Source: Actinomycetes bacterium (GTDB taxonomy: Bacteria > Actinomycetota > Actinomycetes > Mycobacteriales > Micromonosporaceae). From it: 10,551 nucleotides of DNA. A program made the position numbers and the translations under genes. Positions within the stretch are counted from its first letter, which is position 1, and each line of letters opens with the position of its first letter. Under the pieces are notes generated by a model. The model was not told the origin of the DNA. It saw only the letters and a program-made list of their open reading frames with translations, and did not search any database. Where the stretch lies: assembly GCA_023437285.1 (NCBI GenBank), contig JAEZGP010000651.1, forward strand, positions 1 through 10,551. Direction: 5' to 3'. Positions 6,426-10,551 of the stretch are shown piece by piece.

Positions 6426-6513
6426 AGCCGCGGAGCCGGCTTCGGCTCGCCGCGGAGCTCGCTCCGCTTAGCCGCGGAGCTGGCTTCGGCTAGCCGCGGA
6501 GCGGGCTCCGGTT
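6426..6513. repeat. Four tandem 22-bp hairpin-forming repeats
   Basis: Four head-to-tail 22-bp units (6426-6447, 6448-6469, 6470-6491, 6492-6513) share the 5' part GCCGCGGAGC. A fifth, partial unit continues into the end of the aminotransferase gene, whose TAA stop (6512-6514) spans the last boundary. Each unit contains its own small stem: GAGCCG/CGGCTC with loop GCTT in unit 1, GCGGAG/CTCCGC with loop CTCG in unit 2, a GCTT-loop stem with one wobble pair in unit 3, and CGGAG/CTCCG with loop CGGG in unit 4. Units 1 and 3 resemble each other, as do 2 and 4, implying duplication of a 44-bp pair. It probably serves as a terminator or an mRNA-stabilising array after the aminotransferase. Confidence 0.9.
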
Positions 6514-7618
6514 AGCCGCGCACGGCGGCGACGGCCTCGGCGAGGCGGCGCACGCCCTCGTCGATCTGGTCGACGGTCACCGCCGAGTACGCCAGCCGCA
6601 GCGCGTGCCGGCCACCGTCGAGGTAGAAGTCGCTGCCCTTCACCACGGCGCAGCCGCGCTCGGCGGCCGCCGCGAACACCGCGTCGGCGTCGACGTCGTC
6701 GCCCAGGTCGATCCAGAGGAAGTAGCCGCCGTCGGGCTCCGTGAACCGGGCCTGCGGCAGGTGCTTGCGCAGCGCCGCGGCGAGCGTGGCGGCCCGCTCG
6801 GACAGCGCCGCGCGTACCGCGTGGATGGACTTCTCCAGGTCGCCGGCCTCGCAGAACTGGTACACGGTCGCCTCGGCGAGCATGTTCGGCGAGATGTAGA
6901 GGTTCAGCGCCGTCTTCGCGATCGCGGCGATGAGCGCCGGCGCGCCGATCAGGTAGCCGACCCGCACGCCCGGGCAGACGGTCTTGGTGAACGACGACGC
7001 GTGCACGACCACCGGCTCGCCGTCGCCGGCCGCGTCCAGGGCCAGCAGCGTCGGCAGCGGCTCGCCGCGGAACCGGACCTCCGCGTACGGGTCGTCCTCA
7101 AAGATCGTGAACCCGTACTCCCTGGCGAGGGTGATGAGCGCGGCCCGCCGCTCCACGGAGAGGGTGACCCCGGCGGGGTTTTGGTAGTTCGGGATGATGT
7201 GCGCTAGCTTCGGCCGCAGCCCCGACTCCAGCAGGCCGCGCAGCTCGTCGGTGTCGATGCCGTTCTCGTCGACCGTCACCTGGTGCACCTTGGCACCCAT
7301 GGCCTTGAGGCTCAGCAGCGTGCGGTCGTAGGTGGGGCTCTCCACGATGACGTCGTCGCCCGGGCTGACGAGGTGGTTGAACAGGAACGCGTCGGCCTGC
7401 AACGACCCGTTCGTGACGAGCACCTGGTCCTCGTCGACCCCGTAGCGCTTCGCGATCCACGTCCGCAGCGGGGCGTAGCCGGTGGCCGGGCCGTACGCGG
7501 TCACGCCCGCCGGATCGGCGTCGAACGCCCGGCCGGCGGCGGCCTTCAGGCCGGCGATGTCGATGATGTCGAGGGACGGGGCGCCACGGGCGAAGGAGAT
7601 CAGCTGAGCTGCGGTCAT
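6512..7618 (-). CDS. PLP-dependent aminotransferase, class I/II (LysN/MocR-domain type)
   Basis: This is a 368-aa fold-type-I enzyme that transfers amino groups between amino and 2-oxo acids; the exact substrate is not readable. The order is normal: substrate-loop region FARGAPSLDIID (9-20), YGPATGYAPLRTWIAKRYG (42-60), TNGSLQADAF (69-78), NYQNPAG with N147 (144-150), EDDPYAEVRF with D175 and Y178, the Schiff-base lysine K212 in SSFTKTVCPGVRVGY, and the carboxylate-binding R341 in ALRLAYS. The closest well-known types are 2-aminoadipate/valine-pyruvate-like aminotransferases and the catalytic domain of MocR regulators. No DNA-binding domain is present. The ATG at 7618 is preferred because a -10-like TACCCT ends 7 nt before it, and the longer reading to 7942 merely runs antisense of dcd. 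Its 3' end runs into the tandem hairpin repeats. Confidence 0.93.
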   Translation of the reverse strand: MTAAQLISFARGAPSLDIIDIAGLKAAAGRAFDADPAGVTAYGPATGYAPLRTWIAKRYGVDEDQVLVTNGSLQADAFLFNHLVSPGDDVIVESPTYDRTLLSLKAMGAKVHQVTVDENGIDTDELRGLLESGLRPKLAHIIPNYQNPAGVTLSVERRAALITLAREYGFTIFEDDPYAEVRFRGEPLPTLLALDAAGDGEPVVVHASSFTKTVCPGVRVGYLIGAPALIAAIAKTALNLYISPNMLAEATVYQFCEAGDLEKSIHAVRAALSERAATLAAALRKHLPQARFTEPDGGYFLWIDLGDDVDADAVFAAAAERGCAVVKGSDFYLDGGRHALRLAYSAVTVDQIDEGVRRLAEAVAAVRG

Positions 7619-7625
7619 GGGGCAT

Positions 7626-7631
7626 AGGGTA
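7626..7631 (-). promoter_or_regulatory. Candidate -10 of a leaderless aminotransferase promoter
   Basis: TACCCT on the minus strand ends 7 nt before the ATG at 7618, so transcription would begin at or next to the start codon. No Shine-Dalgarno is present, which fits. A -35 is not convincing. Confidence 0.45.
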
Positions 7632-7684
7632 TCGGCTCGCCGGCGTGCCTTCCGACGCGGTTTGCGCAGGTGTGACATGCGTTT

Positions 7685-7702
7685 GCGGCCTCCGGCGGCC
7701 GC
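7685..7702 (-). terminator. Possible terminator hairpin after dcd
   Basis: GCGGCC/GGCCGC with a 6-nt loop lies 75 bp beyond the dcd stop and is followed on the minus strand by AAACGC. It overlaps a second GC palindrome (GGCCGCGCGGCC). The stem is short and there is no U-tract. Otherwise 7632-7776 shows nothing I can assign. Confidence 0.35.
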
Positions 7703-7776
7703 GCGGCCATGATCTGCTGGGCGGCTACGGCCGACGCGCCGAAACGTCCCCCGAACGGGTCCGCGAAAGCGAGGAC

Positions 7777-8361
7777 TTATTTTTCGGCCGTCGGCCAGGT
7801 CTGCCAGTTCTGCCAGGCCCGGCTGGGCGTCGGGCCGCGTTGGTTCTGGTACCGCGAGCCGTAGACGGCCGAGCCGTAGGGGTGTTCGGCGGGCGAGGAC
7901 AGCCGGAACACGCACAACTGGCCGATCTTCATGCCGGGCCACAGCGTCATCGGCAGGGTGGCGACGTTGGATAGCTCCAGCGTCACGTGGCCGGAGAAGC
8001 CGGGGTCGATGAAGCCGGCCGTCGAGTGAGTGAGCAGGCCCAGCCGGCCGAGGCTCGACTTGCCCTCGATCCGCGCGGCCAGGGCGTCACCGAGGGTGAC
8101 GACCTCCAGCGTGGAGGCGAGCACGAACTCGCCCGGGTGCAGCACGAACGGTTGCCCGTCCGGCACCTCGACCATCGTGGTCAGGTCGTCCTGCTGCTGA
8201 GCCGGGTCGATGTGCGTGTACAGGTGGTTGTTGAAGATCCGGAACCAGCGGTCGAGCCGCACGTCGATGCTGGACGGCTGGATCAGCTCCGACTCGTACG
8301 GGGCGAGTTGGAGACCGCCGTTCTTGATCTCAGTCACCAGGTCGCGGTCGGAGAGCAGCAC
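7777..8361 (-). CDS. dcd: dCTP deaminase, probably dUMP-forming
   Basis: The 194-aa product deaminates dCTP and supplies dUMP for thymidylate synthesis; actinobacterial members generally also cleave the triphosphate (DCD-DUT type), which I infer rather than see. The family blocks are complete and close to the mycobacterial enzyme: MLLSDRDL at the start, [11 protein letters not shown] (27-37), [12 protein letters not shown] (49-60), the nucleotide-binding [18 protein letters not shown] (99-116), [16 protein letters not shown] (117-132, with the likely catalytic Glu129), and the lid [15 protein letters not shown] (167-181). The length is normal. The start is a GTG at 8361 without a Shine-Dalgarno but with TACCCT 6 nt upstream, so a leaderless mRNA is likely. 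The gene stands divergent to the flavoprotein gene across 147 bp. Confidence 0.97.
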   Translation of the reverse strand: MLLSDRDLVTEIKNGGLQLAPYESELIQPSSIDVRLDRWFRIFNNHLYTHIDPAQQQDDLTTMVEVPDGQPFVLHPGEFVLASTLEVVTLGDALAARIEGKSSLGRLGLLTHSTAGFIDPGFSGHVTLELSNVATLPMTLWPGMKIGQLCVFRLSSPAEHPYGSAVYGSRYQNQRGPTPSRAWQNWQTWPTAEK

Positions 8362-8367
8362 AAAGGG

Positions 8368-8373
8368 AGGGTA
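8368..8373 (-). promoter_or_regulatory. Candidate -10 of a leaderless dcd promoter
   Basis: TACCCT on the minus strand ends 6 nt before the dcd GTG. The absence of a ribosome site and the same arrangement at two other genes in this window support it; the -35 is weak. Confidence 0.45.
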
Positions 8374-8472
8374 CGCGACCGCGTCGCGGCCGGCAGACGG
8401 CCCACTCCCGGCACTACGGGCTTTGTCCTAAAAAGTCCCCCGGCGTGTCGCGCTGAGTCACCGCGTGTCGCC

Positions 8473-8502
8473 TTCCGATCTAGAACACCTGTTCTATAGA
8501 GT
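8473..8502 (+). promoter_or_regulatory. Candidate leaderless promoter of the flavoprotein gene
   Basis: TTCCGA (8473-8478) could be a weak -35. TAGAGT (8497-8502), or the overlapping TATAGA (8495-8500), fits the -10. TAGAGT ends 6 nt before the ATG at 8509 and no Shine-Dalgarno exists. The palindrome 8481-8496 fills the spacer, so a bound repressor would block polymerase. Confidence 0.45.
8481..8496. promoter_or_regulatory. LexA/SOS-box-like palindromic operator
   Basis: TAGAACACCTGTTCTA is a perfect palindrome with 7-bp arms and a 2-bp centre. It keeps the GAAC-N4-GTTC core of the Gram-positive LexA box (consensus near CGAAC-N4-GTTCG in actinobacteria and Bacillus) but has A and T in place of the flanking C and G. 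It lies in the promoter spacer of the flavoprotein gene and 120 bp from the dcd start. Another regulator with a similar dyad site is possible. Confidence 0.5.
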
Positions 8503-8508
8503 TGCCCC

Positions 8509-9063
8509 ATGGTCTTCTGGTCCGCGTTCGCCGCTGCCGCACCGTGGCTGGCCACCGACATAAAGAACCTGATCCATCAGTACGGGCCGGGGCTCGGCTA
8601 CCTCGCGACCGTGCGCCCCGACGGCGGCCCGCGCGTGCACCCCGTCGCCCCCGTCGTCGCCGACGGCGGCCTCTTCTGCTTCCTGCTCAACTCCCCCAAG
8701 CGACGCGACCTCGAACGGGACGGCCGCTATGCCCTGCACACCTACCCGCCCGAAGACGACGACACCGAGGGTTACCTCGCCGGCCGCGCGCACGCCGTCA
8801 CCGACGAGGTCCGCCGTCGCCGCGTGGCCGCCGCGTCGCGCGCCGCGGTCGGGGTCGACTGGCGCCTCTTCGAACTGGACATCGAAGTGGCCATGGTGAC
8901 CCGCCACCTCAGCTCCGCCCAGACCCAGACCCACACCGTCTGGCGCGCTCCCGGCACGGGCCGCGAACCGTCCACGGCCCGCCAAGAACCGCAGGGCGCC
9001 CTGACGGTCACCATCCCACCCACCCTCGTCACGGCCGCCCCGCCCCTCATCCGGCTGGCCTGA
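8509..9063 (+). CDS. Pyridoxamine 5'-phosphate oxidase family (split-barrel flavoprotein)
   Basis: The 184-aa product belongs to the FMN/F420-binding split-barrel superfamily. The N-terminal helix WSAFAAAAPWLA leads to the diagnostic strand GLGYLATVRPDGGPRVHPVAPVVADGGLFCFL (28-59). SPKRRDLERDGRYALHTYPPEDDD (62-85) and the strand EGYLAGRAHAVTD (87-99) follow. A further strand, VDWRLFELDIEVAMVTRH (116-133), closes the barrel. Residues 145-184 are a Pro/Thr/Ala-rich tail less typical of the family. It is most like the actinobacterial 'PNPOx family' proteins of unknown substrate, not the biosynthetic PdxH. The ATG at 8509 fits a leaderless mRNA. The LexA-like palindrome on the promoter suggests induction by DNA damage, which would be a regulatory clue to function. 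The tRNA-Gly gene follows 61 bp downstream on the same strand with its own promoter. Confidence 0.88.
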   Translation: MVFWSAFAAAAPWLATDIKNLIHQYGPGLGYLATVRPDGGPRVHPVAPVVADGGLFCFLLNSPKRRDLERDGRYALHTYPPEDDDTEGYLAGRAHAVTDEVRRRRVAAASRAAVGVDWRLFELDIEVAMVTRHLSSAQTQTHTVWRAPGTGREPSTARQEPQGALTVTIPPTLVTAAPPLIRLA

Positions 9064-9108
9064 CCCGACGCGACACGAACCGGCGTGCACCGTCACACCC
9101 ACCTCGGG

Positions 9109-9114
9109 TAGAGT
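9109..9114 (+). promoter_or_regulatory. -10 element of the tRNA-Gly promoter
   Basis: TAGAGT ends 10 nt before the tRNA 5' end, the right distance for a short 5' leader removed by RNase P. It is identical to the -10 proposed for the flavoprotein gene. A -35 near 9085-9091 (GTGCACC) is weak. Confidence 0.5.
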
Positions 9115-9124
9115 GGTGCCGCCC

Positions 9125-9198
9125 GCGGGTGTAGTTCAATGGCAGAACATCAGCTTCCCAAGCTGACAGTGCGAGTTCGATTCTCGTCACCCGCTCCA
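9125..9198 (+). tRNA. tRNA-Gly, anticodon CCC, CCA encoded
   Basis: The full cloverleaf can be drawn. The acceptor stem is GCGGGTG with CACCCGC (9188-9194). The D arm GTTC/GAAC encloses AATGGCA. The anticodon stem TCAGC/GCTGA encloses the loop TTCCCAA, giving anticodon CCC. The variable loop has 4 nt. The T arm GCGAG/CTCGT encloses TTCGATT and includes one G-T pair. A discriminator T and a genomic CCA at 9196-9198 follow. It decodes GGG glycine codons, which are common in such GC-rich genomes. ORFs that overlap it on either strand, including a false one on the opposite strand with the familiar tRNA-derived string TRIELALSAWEADVLPLNYT, are artefacts. Confidence 0.97.
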
Positions 9199-9202
9199 TG
9201 CA

Positions 9203-9248
9203 AAAGACCCTGGTCACGGCACGAGCCGCAGCCAGGGTCTTTGCTTTT
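9203..9248 (+). terminator. Strong intrinsic terminator of tRNA-Gly
   Basis: The 11-bp arms AAAGACCCTGG (9203-9213) and CCAGGGTCTTT (9232-9242) are followed by GCTTTT. The 18-nt loop contains a second nested stem, CGGC/GCCG (9217-9228) with loop ACGA. It begins five bases after the tRNA CCA and is the best classical terminator in the window. Confidence 0.88.
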
Positions 9249-9576
9249 CGTGCCACGTAGGCAGGCGCCTGGATCCGCACCGTCCGCAGCATGCAGCCAC
9301 GGCCTGAGTTGCCGGCGTTTCTTGGGCATGGCGGGAAGCGAGCTCGAATGGATGCCGGTCGCCAGCTTCAGCACTTCGGTCCATGGTTGGGCGCCGTGGC
9401 GGGTGGATGGCCGCTGGCCGCGCTCGTTGATCGGCGTTCGCGGTACGGGATGTGTAGCTGGACTACGTCCTGGTACACCAAACCGCGATCATCATGTGCG
9501 ATAGATTCAACCGTGTCGATTGATCAGGGGAGAATTCCACACCCCCGAACAGGGCCGCCTCACCGGCCACCTGGGA
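9249..9576. other. Region without a recognisable gene between tRNA-Gly and vapC
   Basis: No frame in this 328-bp stretch shows convincing coding character or a good start. A reverse-strand open stretch around 9420-9500 reads YQDVVQLHIPYRERR but lacks a start and uses rare codons (GTA, CTA). A TAGATT at 9501-9506, 5 nt before a GTG, looks like a leaderless start but leads only to a 36-codon proline-rich frame. I found no copy of the tRNA 3' end here, so no attachment site can be shown. Confidence 0.5.
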
Positions 9577-9996
9577 CTACAGCGTGCCCCGGGGTGCCAC
9601 CCATTCGGTGGGCTGGCCGGTGATGTGCGCGATGCGGTCGTAGTCGGCGTCGTAGTGCAACACAGTCGCGCCGTGCAGCTCCGCCGTCGCCGCGATGATG
9701 AGGTCCGGCAGGCGAAAGTGCCGGTGTTGGCTCGCCTCGGCCAGCGCGCGATGCACCTCCAGCGCACGATCCATGGCAGCCGTCGTGACGTCGAGCCACC
9801 GCTGGGCACGCAGCGCGCCGTCGAGCGTCTCGTACCCGAGCCGGTCTGGCGCGTTGTTGAGGAACTCGAGCGCTGTCATCTGGCAGGCTGCCAGGCGCCC
9901 GGCCATGAGCAACTGCTCAAAGCGGCGCCGAACGCTGTCATGGCGGGTACGCAGCACGTACACCGAGGTGTCCGCGAGGTAGACGGGCGCCGCCAT
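9577..9996 (-). CDS. vapC: VapC-type toxin, PIN-domain ribonuclease
   Basis: The 139-aa PIN-domain protein is predicted to be a magnesium-dependent RNase that attacks tRNA or rRNA when freed from its antitoxin. The acidic residues are in place: D9 in YLADTSVYV, E44 in MTALEFLNN, D98 in RLPDLIIAA, and D116/D118/D120 in HYDADYDRIA. The ending HITGQPTEWV is typical of actinobacterial VapC. The ATG at 9996 shares one base with the TAA stop of vapB, giving CTAATG, so translation is coupled. No Shine-Dalgarno is needed under this arrangement. The target RNA cannot be predicted. Confidence 0.93.
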   Translation of the reverse strand: MAAPVYLADTSVYVLRTRHDSVRRRFEQLLMAGRLAACQMTALEFLNNAPDRLGYETLDGALRAQRWLDVTTAAMDRALEVHRALAEASQHRHFRLPDLIIAATAELHGATVLHYDADYDRIAHITGQPTEWVAPRGTL

Positions 9997-10250
9997 TAGG
10001 CTGCTTCAACGGCCCGCGCGTCGGCCTCCAGAGTCGACAGGTCCCGGCCGCCGCCGTGGTGCCACCCTTCGGCTGACCCATCGAACTCGATCTGGACGCT
10101 GTCGAGGGCCGCGATGATATCCACAGCCTGGCGCCGGACCGCGAACGCGTGTAGGGCGGCGTTGATGGTTGCCACCTTCGTATCGGTGCCGAGCACCTCG
10201 CGGGCGGCGTCCAGCCACTCCTCATTCACGTCCACCGTGATGCGCGCCAT
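9996..10250 (-). CDS. vapB: VapB-type antitoxin, ribbon-helix-helix
   Basis: The 84-aa antitoxin has the ribbon-helix-helix DNA-binding pattern: strand ARITVDV (2-8), helix EWLDAAREVLG (11-21), turn TDTK and helix VATINAALHAFAV (26-38). An AVRRQAVDII linker follows, then an acidic C-terminal part (VQIEFDGSAEGW, DLSTLEADARAVEAA) expected to wrap round the toxin. The build fits the short VapB family with the MRTTIDID-type start. The ATG at 10250 lies 7 nt after TACCCT, so the operon mRNA is probably leaderless. Autoregulation is suggested by a 10-bp direct repeat across the promoter (10264-10296). Confidence 0.9.
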   Translation of the reverse strand: MARITVDVNEEWLDAAREVLGTDTKVATINAALHAFAVRRQAVDIIAALDSVQIEFDGSAEGWHHGGGRDLSTLEADARAVEAA

Positions 10251-10257
10251 AAGACAA

Positions 10258-10263
10258 AGGGTA
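10258..10263 (-). promoter_or_regulatory. Candidate -10 of the vapBC promoter
   Basis: TACCCT on the minus strand ends 7 nt before the vapB ATG. It matches the hexamers before dcd and the aminotransferase gene in sequence and spacing. Confidence 0.45.
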
Positions 10264-10296
10264 CACCAAGATCACGGGAACCGAGTCACCAAGATC
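10264..10296. repeat. 10-bp direct repeat in the vapBC promoter, likely operator
   Basis: CACCAAGATC occurs at 10264-10273 and 10287-10296, 23 bp apart (about two helical turns). The inner copy abuts the proposed -10. Direct repeats of this kind suit binding by VapB dimers. Nothing else is seen in 10297-10356. Confidence 0.55.
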
Positions 10297-10356
10297 GCAA
10301 GTGTTCTGGTGCTTCTCGGCCGCCTCCATCCCCTCTGGGCAAGCGACATGCGGCGA

Positions 10357-10530
10357 TCACGCGGCGGTGACCAGCGGAAGTCCCATCTGGGTACGCCATG
10401 CCGCCCGACGCTCCCGCGTGCGCTCAGCGTCGACGGCGGCGGAGCCGGACCTCTGCGACGCTAGGTCGCCGGCGACCCACAGCGGAGCGACGTACACCGC
10501 GAACGGGAGCAGGGCGAGGACGAACCGCAC
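10357..10530 (-). CDS. Small membrane protein or C-terminal end of a larger one, at window edge
   Basis: A 57-codon frame begins at a GTG (10530) and ends with TGA. The first 20 residues are hydrophobic (FVLALLPFAVYVAPLWVAGD), followed by a charged segment (DAERTRERRAAWRTQ). Third codon positions are nearly all G or C on this strand, which supports coding. The frame stays open to the window edge (RPPRTRP before the GTG), so the GTG may be the start or the gene may extend to the right. A weak AGG precedes the GTG. I do not recognise a family. Confidence 0.45.
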   Translation of the reverse strand: MRFVLALLPFAVYVAPLWVAGDLASQRSGSAAVDAERTRERRAAWRTQMGLPLVTAA

Positions 10531-10551
10531 TGGCCTGGTACGCGGCGGCCG

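Noticed and set aside
6426..6513. Reading the 22-bp repeats as a CRISPR array
   Set aside because: The units are directly adjacent without unique spacers, and no cas gene is present.
7619..7942. Extension of the aminotransferase to 476 aa
   Set aside because: The added part lies antisense to dcd and has no domain character; aminotransferases of this type start near FARGAPS.
9047..9374. Minus-strand frames reading RVTRIELALSAWEADVLPLNYT and GDENRTRTVSLGS
   Set aside because: These are the well-known false proteins produced by translating the complement of a tRNA gene.
9139..9504. Plus-strand 121-aa frame beginning inside tRNA-Gly
   Set aside because: It starts within the tRNA, crosses its terminator and has no recognisable domain.
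9501..9623. Possible leaderless 36-codon ORF after TAGATT
   Set aside because: The frame is short and proline/arginine-rich, and it overlaps the vapC end antisense; the -10-like match alone is insufficient.

Overview
The window looks like core chromosome of a very GC-rich actinomycete, most likely of the Micromonosporaceae (Actinoplanes/Micromonospora type). The GC-saturated third codon positions, the dcd product with the actinobacterial MLLSDRDL start, the CCA-encoding tRNA-Gly close to dcd, the cyclophilin-rhomboid pair next to a small PH-like membrane protein, and many GTG or apparently leaderless starts all point that way. The family assignment is inference, because no marker such as 16S is present. 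I count thirteen protein genes and one tRNA.

Layout. 1-115 is G-tract rich and has no gene. 116-1266 (minus) holds a 166-aa PH-like unknown followed by a DUF5666-like lipoprotein. 1335-1799 (plus) is a two-helix PH-like membrane protein whose end overlaps the rhomboid gene. 1789-3304 (minus) is a probable operon of cyclophilin then rhomboid protease with an N-terminal zinc-binding module. 3435-4022 (plus) is an unknown single-pass membrane protein. 4030-5187 (minus) is a CorA-type magnesium channel. 5188-5486 is a control region with a perfect 20-bp inverted repeat and an intrinsic terminator. 5487-7618 (minus) holds a PLP aminotransferase, then a four-unit tandem hairpin repeat, then a secreted alpha/beta-hydrolase lipoprotein. 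7777-8361 (minus) is dcd. 8509-9063 (plus) is a split-barrel flavoprotein of the pyridoxamine-phosphate-oxidase family, with a LexA-box-like palindrome on its promoter. 9125-9198 is tRNA-Gly(CCC) with a strong terminator. 9577-10250 (minus) is a vapBC toxin-antitoxin pair. A small membrane ORF of 57 codons or more touches the right edge.

How the parts relate. Several promoters share a -10 hexamer, TACCCT (corA, aminotransferase, dcd, vapB) or TAGAGT (flavoprotein, tRNA). In four cases it ends 6-7 nt before the start codon, which implies leaderless mRNAs. Membrane and envelope functions dominate the left half: rhomboid, two lipoproteins, a PH-like membrane protein, CorA and an unknown single-pass protein. 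The right half combines nucleotide metabolism, a possibly SOS-linked flavoprotein, and an accessory-looking toxin-antitoxin segment downstream of a tRNA gene. I see no CRISPR array, insertion sequence, integrase or biosynthetic cluster, and no complete new multi-gene system. The most interesting signals are regulatory or structural: the LexA-like operator, the tandem hairpin array, and the inverted repeat upstream of corA.
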